Position numbers and translations under genes: made by a program. The notes under the pieces are model-generated. The model was not told the DNA's origin, did no database searches, and saw only the letters and a list, made by a program, of their open reading frames with translations. A stretch of DNA of 64,000 nt from Platycnemis pennipes. Lineage: Eukaryota > Arthropoda > Insecta > Odonata > Platycnemididae. Within the stretch, counting starts at the first letter, position 1. Each line of letters opens with the position of its first letter. Below, piece by piece: positions 24,790 to 39,335 of the stretch. Location: the NCBI GenBank assembly GCA_933228895.1, contig OW121848.1, positions 83,781,470 to 83,845,469 of the forward strand. The letters are read 5' to 3'.

Positions 24790-27269
24790 CAGTGCTTCAA
24801 TAAAAAAAATATTACAAAGGCTGAAGGTGAGAGTACCTCTGACAATCGCAATAAGGTGGTTCAAATACCTTAATTTCAACACTGTTTGATTCGGTGTGAA
24901 GTTACTGTTTCACCTTTCACCAACAATATAATTGCTTTCAAATTTTTAGTGAAACTTCTGATATTTCTTGTGCCAATGTTTTAATCGTACATTTTGTGCT
25001 ACTTAGCAGCTTTTTTCAGCCCCATAACTATTTTAACGAGCTGACACTTGAGAGTACTAAAGAAGAAAACGACCCTTTCTAGTAAAATAGAAATATGAAT
25101 TTGTTATACGGATTAACTATTTATGCCTTGCTATTGAATATAATGCTTGTTTAATCTTATTTGCAATGACTATGCTTCCCACTATGCCTATGTCCCAGCA
25201 TCTTCAGCAAAGCTCTCTTCCTCATCCTGACCAATGCCTTCGGAATGCAACTTTGAATAACAAGTCCAAATAACGTTTACATTTACTTTACATTGCGGTA
25301 TCAAATGAATGCTTCCCCAACCAAAGCTGTTCCAATCTAATATTATATTTTAACGGAGAAATCCACCAATAAGACGAATGAAAAGTTACTGGGTGACAAG
25401 GTGTTCTCTGAAAAACATAATCATTTTCACATTTTCTTCAAATTCTTCCTCAACCCTCTTTCTTCAAAATTCTCCCTCTTCTACTGGAATCTTTCGGTGC
25501 CGGAAAATTTTGACGTCCTAAATTTGATCCCTGTCTCGGAAATAGGGAAACCCTACCATTTCCAGTTATTCATTATATCACCTTCATACCGAGGAAGTGA
25601 TTTCATGGGCAGTTGATCCAATCGATTGCTGCCAGTTGATCCATAAATGGTTATCATCTTCGATGATCGTACTTGGAAATAATCAGCCAGCATAAAATTG
25701 TAAATGAACAACGCTTCACAAAAGGATTTATCGTGCAATTCGAAGAATGTGAGGAAAAATGATAAATTAATTGAATACGTATACGAACAATAATAGACGA
25801 CCCCCTTATTTATAGTGAGTATTAAGTAAAGGAAAAGAAGTAATGTAGCTAAAAGTTGCAATGAGAGAGTAGTAATACTCCGTTCACGATTGACCATGTA
25901 TATACCACATGTGCTCGTTACCGGGAAATATGTATCACACACAGCATATACAGTATTCTCAAGGAGATGATTTTACCAATTTTAAAACTTTCTAAGAGTT
26001 TGTGCCAATACAGCGCATCTAATTATTCTGAATTCTATAAGCAGAGGTCATAGCAACTAAAACATATTTTTGGCTTTATTATATTACGCAATATTTTATT
26101 CCTATTAAATAATATAGGGAAGCAAGAATGATCGATATTGCCAATTTGCTTGAAACAAGCCGAACTTGCTATATAGAATGGGCATAAATTTACCACTTGA
26201 ATTTTCACGGAAAACTCTGTAGTTACTCAAATACGCACTCGATGTTTCAAACTAGTTTTGTGGCAACGTTTGAGAATACAGAAGAACGGTCATTCAAGCT
26301 GGAATTAAACACTCCGCAAATTATATGCAACTCCTTTTCTGAATGATTATTCTCAGCTGCTAGTTAGGAACGATATTTTTCAGAAAATTAAGGAATGAAA
26401 TGTAAAGTATATATTCTAACTGCGCAGTTCCACTTCATATCAAAAGTTATGATTCATTATTTCTTCATAGCCACACTTAAGGCGGTGCGGCAATCTTTCC
26501 TCTTTACGACCTCATAACGATTCATCGCCATTTAAAGCAACCTGTCACTTAAACGGGGCCACTCCTTCCTCCTTTCTGCACCCTTTTTCTTATCTCATTC
26601 ATCCCTATTCAACTTCTCTTAAAAAAAACTCTCTCTCTCTCTCTTCGGCTTATAAAAAAGCCGTTGGGAACATTTGCATTCTTTAGTAAGTGCGTATGTG
26701 TGCGTCTTCAAGGCGACCAACATCTAAATGATGAATACAAGATGCTCATCACTAGGCCGGGAATTTCAGCAGCAGAGACTGGCTCAAGAGCAAGCACTGT
26801 TGGGCGGGTAACCGACATAGAAATAAAGACCCTCAAGTAGGCATCAATAAGCACCAATCAATTAACCTGATAATTTCGGAAAATCCTATGGAAATACTTG
26901 GCTTGGGGAATAGAAAATGCGGGACTTTGGTCAGCAAACTACTAACGGAAACGATGCATGAACAAGATTTTTTCTGGATTGGCTCAGATTTGGTTACGCC
27001 TTAAAGTCATAATCAGGTTAAAATTAATCAAGTATCATTATTTTTCAACAGAAAAAACATAGAAGTGACATTATACGTGATGATACCTTACGACGTCAAT
27101 CCTAACAGTGAGTCAGTGATAATTTTTGACTAGTTACCACCTCACTAGCAAATGTGAGAGTTTTTTAACTGTTTTTTTTCTCTTTTGCTCAGTACACCTC
27201 CGGTAGATAAAAGATAATTCATCCATTTGACCCTCTAAGTAATTTAGGCGGAGTAAACTGATCACTGAT

Positions 27270-27850
27270 GAACTGTTGCGAGAGAAAATGAGGATTTACA
27301 GGTGAGGGGGGAGGGGAGGGGATGGAGGAATCTGGAAGATCGTGGAACAAATGCGTGATAGGAAGCGTTCAAGGAAATACCCTTCGGTGATGGCGGTTGG
27401 AGAGGTGAAGGTGTGTGGGAGAGAGAGAGAGGTGGGATGGAGAAAGTGATAAAAGAAAATGCCCTTGAGGGATGGGAGGAGGAGAGTGGAGGCAGTAGGA
27501 CAGATGTCAAGGGTGCGAGCGACGGAGAACGTGGCCCCAGTGAAGAGCATGTGAATCGGTAAAGGGCTTCCAGCGAACCACTCACTCCCTCAGTAAATGC
27601 CGTTACTTTGACAATGCCTCGCATTCTCCGACTCTTTGGGTGCGGAGAGGGAATCCGAAGGCACGTAGGAGAAGGGGGAACAGTGGGGCACATTTTTCAA
27701 TCTGGGACACGCGCCCCCTTCACAGGGCTCTCACAAGGTTACAGCTTTGTATGCGTAGATCAAAAGCCGTGGCGAACGGATGGGAGTGATGGGGGAAGAA
27801 AGCATTTCCCCCTTTCTCCAATCCACCAAATATAGAGACAGCGGGGGTGA
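27270..27850. other. GC-rich purine-skewed patch
   Basis: The plus strand is G/A-rich (ggggggagggg at the left edge, gagagagagagagg near 27.42 kb) and contains several CpGs. Frames on the minus strand encode low-complexity Pro/Ser/Leu only. Confidence 0.5.
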
Positions 27851-29599
27851 ACTATCTAGATTTACTTGCTAGTTTTCTCCAATGTCAATTATTAGCCGGA
27901 AAATGAGGGAAAAGTATGGAATGAGTACACTATAATCATTCCCATACATACCATCATGAAGGGGTGTTCCGGTATATAGCATCATTTGCTTTTCTCCTCC
28001 CATATTTAACCTTACTTCCAATCCAACTAATTCAAGTTTCCTGAGTTAAATTCCTATTTATATCTTTATTCACTAAAACACGAAGTATTAGAATGAAAGA
28101 GCATCTAACATTGACAACGGATGGTGGATAGTAGCGCTTGTGCATGCGGCACTTGAGGGTATTGAACATTGAGGATGACGATATAATAATAATAATGTTT
28201 ATTACTCCATATTATATACAAAACAAAGACACACAAAATATAAGGAGCTTTAGGTAACCTAGAAGGCGGACCTGTGTTCACTAAGTATACTTTTTACAGG
28301 TTTATTGCACATAAAATATTTGCATTGCCAGCATCAGGTGATTGGAAGAAAGTCTAAGTCTAAATAGCCTACCTTTTTTACTGGCAGCCTGAGGCGAATT
28401 AAGAAGGCATTTTGCGATTGGCAATTTGAAAGTTATTGATCAACAAATTTAAGTTTGAACTTAAGTGAAAATGATGTAATCATTTAACTGAGACTCACTA
28501 GGTATCGTAAAATGGATAGACAATAAGTTACGCTGCTTCAAATTTAAACAACCTAAATAAGGTAAGCACCAGAGCTATCTCCATCTTTCTGAGAGCAGCA
28601 AGTAGTGGCTGAAGGTGAAATCAGTGAGCCAACATCAGCGCAAAGGTGATCCGATACTCAGGGCACATGGAGGTTTCAACGGCTTCCGACACCGTCTCGT
28701 TTCAGGAGTCGGCAGACATTGTGACCGGTCGTATTGCAGCACCTGGCACCAAGACCTTTCAGTAATCAGAAACTCTTTCAGTATCCCTTCAAAGGCGAAA
28801 AGAATGCTTAACTCGGCCCTCGCTCTGTAGAATTCTGGCCAGCGGTCGGCCGACCCGGATGTGGCCCCTCTCTGATCCCCCCCCCGGACCGAAACACCTC
28901 CTCCGACTAATTACCCAAATGGCGCAAAAAGTACTAACGACCTCAGCTGTCGAGTGCCCTTGACCTGCACACACCACCGCCAGAGCTAACGAAGGTTATG
29001 CTAACGAAGGTACCAGGGGTCTGAGCGGGGCAATTCCGGTAAACGAGGCTGCCTGGGAGCTTTGCGACAAAGAAAACTTTCGGAGCATGCAAAGTTGGGG
29101 AATGCTTTTAGCACATGGCGTTAGCGGGTGACTAGAGAAAACGTGCAAAAAAGATTGGCATCCGTAAATGTCAGCATCTATTCGCCGATTGCGTCACCTA
29201 CAGTGATTAAAATGACGTGAAATTAAACTATGCATCACATAGGTATCAATGAACGCGTTTGCACTGCCATCGGGGTTATTTCTTAAGTGTACATTCAAGA
29301 TTAAGCTAATTCTTGAGGAAAACCCTTTTGACTCTCGGCTCTTGTTTATTCCAACACGAGATATCACCTTATTTCATCTCTGCGCGACAGTCAACTTAAT
29401 AAGCCGTCCCATTTACGCAGCGTCCTCTTCTGCGGAATAACACGGAGTAGCTGGTGATATCAATCCACTTCACCCCTTTCCAGCTATCGGTCTATATATG
29501 CAACCTTCTATTCCGAGTGGGAAGTAGGCGAAGTGGAAAAAAAGGATACATTCCGATCGCATTAATAACCAACCTGCCGACAGAGAATCGGATGATAAA

Positions 29600-29990
29600 T
29601 CAAGAACGAAACTAAATTGGAAAGGAATGGGAAAGAGGGGAGTGCTTCGGGGGGCAGATGGGAATCCGTCCGGGGGAGGAATTTCCGGCGACGAGGCAAA
29701 GGGAAGTGCAGATGGGGCGGAAGAGACGGCCGGCCCGCGGCTTTCCGGAGGGCAGGTCGCAGCGCGGGGGAGGGGGGGGGGCGAGGGGAGTGGAGGGTCG
29801 GAAATATAGAGGAGTGGTGGAGAGGGTGGTGGAGGAGGGGGGGGGGATAATGGTGGGGGGTGTTGGAAAAAACTGTGTCGTGGATTCGGACGTGCATCCG
29901 GAGGGGGGATAGCGGGGGAGAACGGGGAGCGGGAAAAGGTCCACCGATAGACGGCGTGTACCGATTCTGACCTCTCGTCGAGGAGCGGAT
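29600..29990. other. G-rich, CpG-containing patch
   Basis: Extremely G-skewed plus strand with repeated runs of five to ten G, for example near 29770-29780 and 29838-29847. Many G runs in close succession could form G-quadruplexes. All overlapping frames are compositionally biased and not credible proteins. Confidence 0.6.
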
Positions 29991-32900
29991 GCAGGAATTC
30001 GTGCATAATTCATTGTAAAAAGAAGAACATTTGTACCTCACAGTGATTACCAAATGCTTCAAAGAAGAGAAGCCCGACGTATTCAAATAAATTCTTGCAT
30101 AAATCTCGCATCGCCATGTACACCAGGCACGTAGCCCTGGGAGGAGGGTTCAGGGGCTTCAGCCTCAACAGAATTTTTTTCCCAATGATTTTGTTGTTCC
30201 GACAGTAACTGTGCATGATAATCCGGATTACACTGCGTATTATTCAAGTGTTAAATATCTTGAAACGTGATCACTAGTTTGATGTACGTGTGTGGTTGAT
30301 ATTTGTTCTCTTCAATCTGATGTGTATGTATGCGTTGAACTTCTCTTCTGGGGCAGGTCAAATTAACTGCTTCAGCAACGTAAGCAGGGAACTTTACCAG
30401 TGAGAAGAGGCACTGTGAAGGTAAATATCAAGCACTGAAAATTAAGGGAAGAGATTTGTAACATGTCGGCACCGAACGGGCAAGGCTGATTTGTTTCGAG
30501 TTGCGCTACACTAGACTTAGTCCCCCTCGAAGCAAATTTCTGGCTATGTGCCTGATATATATATTTCTCTGTGCTTGATGAATAAAGAGGATGTTTGATT
30601 AGGATATTGGTTACAGACCGGGTAGAGATATGAGCCTAAAGAAAGATTATGAAAGCAAGACTAATAGACCAGACAAATTTTTTGGAAAGGAATATGGGGA
30701 AGGAAAAAAAAAAGATTTTTGAATGTAATTTAGGAGAGGCAGAGTAGGTGGGTGATTCAGACGTCTCACCCAGGGGTGAGTACTGTAGAGATTCTTGTGC
30801 AGTTTTTCACAACATCAGCGTTTGTGTTAATTTCCTTCCGCATGCGATTTGATTGCTTGTAAATGAAATTACTTTGGGATTAGATTGAGGCCGGGGCGTA
30901 GAGAAGGATGGAGAGACTACGATAAGGAGAGAGAAAAACATCATCCTAAAATTGCAAAGCTGGAGAGCTATGTGAAAATGACGAAAATTAAACATGAAAA
31001 TGGATTATTTAATGGCTTTAGCTTCAATTGAATGAGAATCTTTGAACAAAATCAAGCCTTAAAAACGTGAGAGTGACCCTAGTTCATGGTGAACTTTATC
31101 TTTAAAACATTGCTAATTGAAAATGAATGGCTTAGGAATTTCCAAATACTTCGAAAAGATAATTATAGTCTCTTTGTTCGTGATAATACATCACCTTTAC
31201 AATATTTTGAATAATCACAGAAAATATCTACAGCCTTTTAGAATATTGAACCAAAATTATGATATATTAACGTTTTTTTTGCTCAAGTAATTATTTAAGC
31301 TAATTATTATATATGCTATTTAACTAAAAACTCTTTCTTCGTTGATTCGATCAGGCAACTGACTATGTTTTTCTCTTGGCACTAATGACCAAGAGATCTG
31401 TTAAAAATATAATAGCAAGAAGGTCACCTTATTCATGGTTACGAATAAAATAAAACCTTTATTCAATTCCGCACAACTTGTTCCACAACAATTCCACAAC
31501 AACACACACACAACACAAATTTCATTCACAAATTAAATAAATTCCACAAAGTGACGCCTTCAGTCCTATCTGATAAAGGTCACCTTAATTTAGCAAATTA
31601 AGTCTGTCGCCGACCTTAATATTACTCTGTGGAGAGAAATCAACGAAGTACACTCGCGAGCATTGAATATGAAATGAATTCTTCACGCAAATCGCCGCGG
31701 GGAAATGACGATAACACGCGGAGCAGGATGAAGGCTGTTGGCGGGGAAGGGTGATTGAACCGCGTACCGAAAAAATCACAACCAGAGGCTATCCGAGGGA
31801 GATAAGCGCTGAGATGGCACACCCCTCTCATATCGAAAGCCTGGCGTGATCTTGAAAATATTAGAGAAAGGTGAGCGGCAAGTGTCAAATGCAAGCAGGG
31901 AAAGGCAAGATGAGTGGAACGGTGGGATTCTGACGCAGGTGAAAGGGAGAGAGAAAGAGAGAAAGGAGAACCCGCGGGGATGGAACATTTCCTGATGGTT
32001 AGGCCTTGGGAATGAGAATGAAGCGATTGATTGAAGTCTGGCTTCTGCTCATGCTGCCAGAATCAGACCTCGGTTTTCAACCGAAAAAGAGACATTCCGA
32101 TGCTCACGTGAAATTTCCTTCAATTATCAGTGCTCGTACAGTGTTTGAGCTTAGGACTAGGTACGGTTAAAGAAAACCGGCGTTTCAATCGCATAATTAC
32201 TCTCGTATTTAAGGTGGGTTGCTTGTCCATCTGCAGTTACGTTAGTACGTCCATAATTCTTGGTGCGGAAGTTGGAAGCGTTAGTCTTAAAAAATCTCGA
32301 ATTCCTCTAATTTCTCTAAGACAAGAATAGTTCGCAAATTTGGTGTATTAAAACCGCTGATTATAACCTCATTCAAAGTGTACACTTGTGTTTTGTCTCA
32401 TCTAGGGGCTCTATAGTCGAGACAGAAGAGAAAAACTCTAGTAAAAACAATTAATGATATTGTAACGAGTGATTCAGACACACTAAATTTGCAAAGCGTT
32501 CGTGTTTGTACCATGACACTCCTTGGTGAGCTATTCGAGATAATCCCGATGGCTTCAATTACACCCCCAGGCGGGAAAAGAAGCAGGCACCCTTACCACC
32601 CTTACGATGTTTAGATTCTCTGCGAAAAATGGAGACCCATTGTTGTGCAGATCTATGGCGCCGAAAATATTTGTTCAAGAGTTCATCCGCGATGATCTAT
32701 CGTGGTTAATGAGATTTTCTCATTCTTATAATAGTAATATAATTTTTATTTCCTCATAACTTACACTTGCAAGTAACAATGAGTTTAAGAATAAGAACAT
32801 GACCAATTGTGTTTTTTGACACCGCATAATTACTCACATATCACAAATAACAACATACGCATCAATTTGAGCACTGTTATCATGCATCCTGCGGGACAAC

Positions 32901-32999
32901 ATGATAGTAAACTCTTCATAGATAGGTTGGTTTGTTATTGGATTGTTAGGGTGCTATATTAAATAACAGTGAGTGAAAATGAACCATATTATTTCCATG

Positions 33000-33930
33000 C
33001 GTGGGTTAGTGTTCGCATGGGGCGCGTTGTGACCGCTACCGAATTCCGTCCCTACGATCGACCGTGGGTTTCTTCAGTGAAGTTTTTAGGTTCAGCGCGA
33101 CCCGATCTTCACTCGAGAGAGGGACGAGAGAGCGAGAAGCTGTGTTAGAGCGGTGGGGGGAGAGTGAGAGAGAGAAAGAGAGGGGTTGACGGTCGTGCGC
33201 GTCGACGAAAGGCATTGCGAGCGCACGCCTCCCAAGAAGCGCGTGCCCTATCTCTAGCGATCTGAGGCGCATCGAGGAAAAGAGAGGGAAGGGATTCTGT
33301 GAAACGGAGCAGAAGGGGCGAGAGGGAAGGAGAAAGGGGTTAGGGAGAAACAGAGAAAGAGAGGGGGGGGGTCTAGAAATGGGACGAGAAGAGGAGAGGG
33401 AGGAGGGGCGTGGGAACGCATGGCTAGTGTGGGATCGGGGAGTAGGGCGAGGGTGTGGATGCGGTCAGAGCAGAAAAGCAGGAGGGAAGGGGTTTCAAAA
33501 TTAGGAAGGATGCGATAAAGGCGAGATGAACCGAAGCGAGCGCTGATGGTCCGCTCCTCACCCACGCTCCTCGGGAGATAAGGGAGAGGGTAGCGGGGGG
33601 TGGGAGAAGGGGGAAGTGGGTCTTACGAGACAGGGAGAGGGTCTTCCGTCTCCTTCTTCGTCCCCCGGAGAAAGAGGGAATCGCCCCTATTGATCACGAG
33701 GGGCCGCTATTAGCGAGGAAGAGGCGCGCTCCGAGGGAAAGACCCTAATAATTCTTCGTCCGGGAAAAACATGAAAAGGCAGCCTATTCTCCTGTTTTCC
33801 GCTAGAGCTTGTCAACGCCTTGATACGTATATCTCGACGAAAATGGTTCGTTCCTTCTTTTATGCGCGTTAGCGATCGTCCTTAGGGAGGGGAGGGGGGG
33901 TGGGGGGGGGGGGGGGGGGAAGGGAGAGTG
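33000..33930. other. CpG-rich purine patch ending in an 18-G run
   Basis: GC-rich, with CpGs and long purine stretches on the plus strand (gagagagagaaagaga near 33.17 kb). It ends at a G tract of 18 consecutive G (33902-33919) preceded by further G runs from 33885. The run could form a G-quadruplex and is also prone to assembly error. Confidence 0.65.
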
Positions 33931-36900
33931 GAGAATGCTGAGGAACTAAAGTTTGTGTGTCAAAAATTTCCTGGGATGTGGGATACAGCACGTTGAGGTT
34001 TCAAGGGTTAATGCCAGCTGGAATAAAGATAAAAAATTACAGACTGTTCACGGGAAAAATGTGAGGCTAAAAGGCTGTAGTTCATTATATTGCGAACTGA
34101 TTTACAAATTACTATGAGATACTCTCAGTCGTAGATATTTGGATATAGTTAAAGCCTAGGTAAATGGCGATGGCATCATGGGATTTGATGATATGCAATT
34201 TAATATAATCTCGGGCAATAATAATATCTATGAACATTTATGGATAAATTACCACTAGGGAAACACACAAGAAGTATTTCTCTCGGTGTTCTGGTGTTCT
34301 TCCTGCTTCTAGACCGCTGAAGGGTGAAGCCAAGCTTTTTCTATGCTATGCGTTTCATATAACATTCATGGACCACATCCAAGGTTACAGTGACATGTTA
34401 CATTTGATAAGCTGATGAATCTAAAGCCCGTTTCGGTTGATAATTCATCCAATACAAAGTTGGGGGTACTCGCTAGTGTGATAGCTTTCCAGTATCGTGT
34501 GATATAGAACCAGTAAGCTAGCTAACAAGCATGATCAACATGTAACTCGCTGAGTTACTTGATTTCATATTTGATGCGGTCCTAGTTTGCTACTAGCTCC
34601 CAGTTGGACATAATAACCTCATACCAATCGTGTTCAGCGCTGTGCGATCTTCATTTTTTTAAATTATTATGTAATGAAGCTTCATTGTGATGATCAGAAG
34701 TCAATCACGAGTTAAATGATCGTGTGAAACTTTCTACGAGAGTTCCAATCACGCTAGATTCCGTCCTCAATATAAAGTATTGACTAGTATCTAGGCCTTG
34801 TAATGGATCAAGCATAGTGTGACAAGGGATTTAAAATGTATCAAAGGATTCACAGCCTTAACCTGCGGAATATATCGTGATACCAATTTGGAAAAAGTAT
34901 AAAACTAACAGGTTCGGATTCCATGACAGGTGTCAAATAATGGAATGAAATTATTATAAATCATTGGGGCGAAAGATATTCAGTGTATCAAGAGAGGGTT
35001 ACTCAACTTTCACGTTGATGAGATATTTCTGCATATGACCATTTTCTTCATGCATACGAAATACACTATGTTCCGACTACTAATTCTTAACCAAAGAGGA
35101 TGAACTCTTGTTTGGGTAAGTTTTTATGAAGACATGCTACCTGCATTCCACGGCTGTTTTTACGGGCTATGGCGCAGCCCGGTTAAAGAGAGTGGAAATA
35201 AATAACCACAAATAACTTCTTACGATGCGGAGGATAAAGCCAAGAAATGACTGAGGCCAATGACGAGCTAGGACAATAAAATATACCCAGTAATCTAGCA
35301 GCTTCTAAGCACCGGAGTACCAGAGTGGAACCTCTTTAAGACCTTCGGCACAGCGAGTTTATGATGCATGAATTCGCCGTGAGGGCTGAGCGGATCTCTT
35401 AGGACCACATAAAATCTGGTCGTCTGCGGCGGTATGCGCCGAGCGAATAACATAGGAAGGGGTGAATTTGCACCGCTTCTCGAATTAGAACAGAATTAAT
35501 GATCTTCTGAACAATATCTCCGCGATCTACGTTATTTAGCTAGAGGGAGATAGCATAAAGGCTAGTCTAATGAAACATCAAATAAAAGCAACAAAATATT
35601 TCATTCATGAGACATTATATATCTTTAAAAGTGTATGTGCTTTATTCCACGTGGAATCAAGGAATTCATTCCCGGACGAAGCTGAATTAGTCGGAATACT
35701 TGAAGAAAAAATAATCGGCAACTAATTTTATAGAGGGCGTGACATCATTACTACTAATTTACGCATATACTAATCGATAAACTTATCTCAGTATTGATGA
35801 TCAATGATGATGATGACTACAGAGAGAACTAATGGAGATCGTTGCACTGAATTGTACCAATGAACTAGAAAACAATACCCCAATTAGAGACTACTATCTG
35901 TCCAAAAAGACAAGGTGCCAGCCAGAAAACTATTCTTCTCAAAGATCTATGCAGAATGGATTCGATTAGGATGTAATGCGAATAGGAGCGTTATTCAGGA
36001 CATGATATTATTTAGGACTTGTATTTTGTGGAAAGAGGACTAGCCTTGATTAAAGGCATTTGAAATATGAAGGAATGGCAGGGTAAGAACTGTAAAGAGA
36101 GAGAGAGAGAGGAATTCACGTTGAATGGTTATATATTATTGATAGGATTAGAGAGAAATTGGGGACAGCTTCCTTAAAAAGTAGAAAGTGTGGATGGAAG
36201 ACGTTTAAACAGAAATTTGGAATTAAGTGATAAGGGGACTGTGGATAAAATGAAAATGGAATATAAATAGGAATTTAAAAAAAATTAAACATAAAAATGC
36301 GAGGGGAAATACATAAGGTGAAAGTCTGGGTAGGAAAAATGATATGTTGTTAGGAGTTAGAGATAAACCTGAATGGGGGATGAGGAATGTTCTACGCTGG
36401 ACTAGTTACATTTCCCATTCATCCGTATGCCGGACAAACAAACTATTTTTGTGGTCCAGTGCCTAATAACTGGAGTATTTGTAGAATAAACCAATGATGA
36501 GAGTAGAGACCAGACGTTATGTATTTTCTTTTGACAGGTCTGATAAAATTAAACGTAAATGATCATGATGAATAATTTTACCGTAAATAATGTGAATGAA
36601 TATTTTTCTCCACAGTGTAGTTATTGCAAGAGTTTGAAAATGAAAAATAGCTTAATCAGCACCTCTCCTCCAGGAATAGTTGGAAAGAGATTACGCATAT
36701 CTCAGCTAATTAATATGGATGCCGAAAAGCAAATGAGATGATTCACATTGCATGTAAGAATATGGACTACTTTTATGCAGCATATCAATATGATCAAAAA
36801 TCCCACATATTTACATATCTTATTCTCAACTTAACTAATAACCTAATTTCACCTGAAAATTATACGCATGTGATTTCGTGGGAGGATTAGAAGTCATTTT

Positions 36901-38369
36901 TTTCTAATTCCAGTTACAAGGTAATTTAATTTTTGAATGCCAGGTGATTCGTTACGTATGATATTATTACCATGAATGTTTATACCCAATTTGGGCAAGA
37001 AAAGTGCTAACAGACTGAAAATTTTAACTTGAAATTAGTGGAGGCATTTCGTTTTATGTGACGAGAGGTAAAACATTGAAGAAACATTTCAAAATAATAC
37101 GGGCGACATGTGACATGTTCATTCCCGGAACCATCCGGAAGGCGCTAGAAAAGATGGCCCTTTTTGTATGCAGGTTAAGTAGTAAGCAAGTATGTAGGTT
37201 ATACAGAAGGCCAAGGACTAACCCATTTTATAGGCGTCACCTCTATTACAGCTTCAACTTATGATACAGAGTTTATGGCTCATGAGCTCGGACTCAAGGC
37301 TGGGTTTGCACTTGAACGTATGAAGATTAAAGCCTTAATCTTATGGCCTTACGGGAGTATTAACTCAAACGCTCAAGGCGTAGGTAACTCGTGGCACTGA
37401 GAATAAAACTCATCATCTACATGTGGATCAACCCTGGAAAGGTATCTTTATTCTCATCCCTTTGTAAATTTCATCAATGCATATCGTCTGACGTAAATCA
37501 TGAAACAGCGACAAAGAGAATTTTTAGTAACCAGCGGAAGACTTAGGCAAAAGAAGTTTCATTCGACGACTCGGGAAATGGAATTTAAAATTTACCAAAC
37601 TTCAACTCATTCCTCTATCTAACTCTAGAGTGTCATACGTATACATTTTATTTTGTACCGAGAAAAAGCTTACTTACATAATGAGAGAACTTGAATAATG
37701 AGGACATGCATTAATCAATCTCCACAGAGATGTTACTTGTATCTTGCAATCTATAGTGACATTAATGATGCCGATAGGGAAAAGTATCTTAAAATGAGTT
37801 TTTGAGGAAAAATGTAAACAGTATTCTCGGCACCCATTGAAGATCGAAAAAGCGTCTGGAGAAAGGTGCAAACAGCAAACCTAGATTTCCCCTCTGCAAG
37901 CTGGGAATGAGAAAATTTACGTCTATGGCATGAATTCAACAGCTTTGTGCGAAGGTGGAGATAAAAGTCCCATTAACCCCTGAAGACTGAGCGTGTAAGA
38001 ATACGGAGGACGTCATTGCATCATAAATACTTTTCACTCCTCTGGGAAAATCAGGATCGTTTGCTTAAATAATTGCAAGTTACAGTGTGCTTTCCTTAAA
38101 AGTATAAGATGCTGCGCACATAAATGGATTAAACTGTGTTATACATCACTTATTTCATTTCCGTGCGCCCCAAATTACTATCTAAGTAACTTATTTTTCA
38201 TTGAATAAAAGCGTAACCCCATCTTATAAAAATCATAAATCCTCTATAATTGTAATATGGTATTATTTGTAAGACGAATAGAATTAGACTCTAGGTATTA
38301 AGGAATTCATGTGTCACGTCTATGTCAAATAACAGTTTTAAATGATTATTAGAAGTCTATATACTTTCT

Positions 38370-38490
38370 AGGATTGTTCGTGAAGCATGTGAAAGAGCGG
38401 AAATACGCTAATATGAAGAGGTTTGCTGATGAAAGAATAGAGTGGATGGCACCGTCAAACCAATCCTAGGATTGTTGATCGATGATGATG
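38370..38490 (+). mobile_element. LINE 3' end, 5'-truncated (GAT-tail family)
   Basis: A short open stretch at about 38393 translates as KERKYANMKRFADERIEWM followed by a Ser-Asn-Gln end. It then runs into attgttgatc and a GATGATGATGATG tail at about 38479. It aligns with the C-terminal end of the LINE copies at 38920-39335 (plus) and 44870-45130 (minus), which share the (K/R)RLAD/RFAD...IE motif and the same kind of tail. Only the last 30 or so codons remain, consistent with the 5' truncation typical of target-primed reverse transcription. Confidence 0.7.
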
Positions 38491-38919
38491 ATGCGCAATC
38501 AATAAATATTTTACAAGTCTAGTCATATTCTTTGTGCGAAAAAATGAACACCGTTTTGATCGGAGAGTGAACAGTTTGAAGCTCATGGTTCAAATATATA
38601 AAACGGGTGTATTATATTCCTCGATTGAGTCTGGCTACTTTAAGATTAGACATCAAGATAAATAGAAAATATTTAGGCATTGCCTGATGGAACTGCATAA
38701 TAGAAAACTAGTAAAATATTGATTTAATAAATGAACTAAAGTGAAACTTTATTATGTCACTGGTGTTTACTACCTCGCTGACATTAAGACGCATACAAGG
38801 CTTATGATGCAAAATGGCAGTAGGATTGATCTCCGCAATCACACGCAGTAAAATATAATCAATATGATGAACAAATCACGTCTATATAAAGGGAAAAAAA
38901 TGGTGTTCTTTTTGGTAGT

Positions 38920-39335
38920 GGGGCATAGACGACAACAGCAACAGACGTCAAGGTAGGAAGCATTCGAAAGGCAAAGCTACGGAAGAATGATGGAAATGAC
39001 CGATAGACTTAGTGACAAACGAAGAATTCCGAAGGAGAGTGGGAGAAAAGAGGACGGCAGAAAAATTTGCAAATAAGACGGGAATACCACTTATCTGCCA
39101 TATCTTGAGAGATAATAGTCTGATGTAGACAATCGTTGAGGAACAAGTGAATGGGAAGAATAGCAATGGAAGGTCTCTCGAATGAGATATGAGGAAACGA
39201 GTCGTGAAAGATTTTAAAGAAAAGAATTATGCAAATATAAGGAGGTTAGCTGATAGGATAATCGAGTCGAGAGCTGCGTAATAACTCGTAACAAATAGGA
39301 TTGTTCACTTGTGATGATGACGATGATGATGACAA
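38920..39335 (+). mobile_element. LINE 3' region, 5'-truncated pseudogene (GAT-tail family)
   Basis: Decayed C-terminal part of an endonuclease/RT LINE polyprotein. Landmarks in order: YGRMMEM at about 38978; a Gly-Glu-Lys-Arg-Thr-like segment; ICHILRDNSLM near 39098 followed by a stop; TIVEEQVNGKN; then KEKNYANIRRLADRIIE ending in a TAA at about 39280. The arrangement (I/H)LR...SL...TIVEG.V.GK...GRPR is typical of the C-terminus of RTE/BovB-like or 'craniofacial development protein 2-like' LINE ORFs. In-frame stops and frameshifts show it is dead. The 3' end carries a GATGATGACGATGATGATGA tail at about 39316, as in the sister copies. Confidence 0.8.

Larger units (their letters stand above)
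24800..38360. other. Long stretch without recognised genes
   Basis: Mostly AT-rich unique-looking DNA. Embedded GC-rich patches at about 27.3-27.85, 29.6-30.0 and 33.0-33.9 kb are listed separately. I examined both strands for conserved exons, including earlier Ih exons, and recognised none. A (GA)n tract lies at about 36.10 kb. Confidence 0.4.

Noticed and set aside
29470..30086. Proline-rich frames up to 178 codons on the minus strand.
   Set aside because: They translate G-run sequence; three overlapping frames are open simultaneously and none has a recognisable motif.
35790..35820. GATGATGATGA run resembling the 3' tail of the LINE family.
   Set aside because: No trace of the LINE C-terminal module upstream; a simple repeat is enough to explain it.
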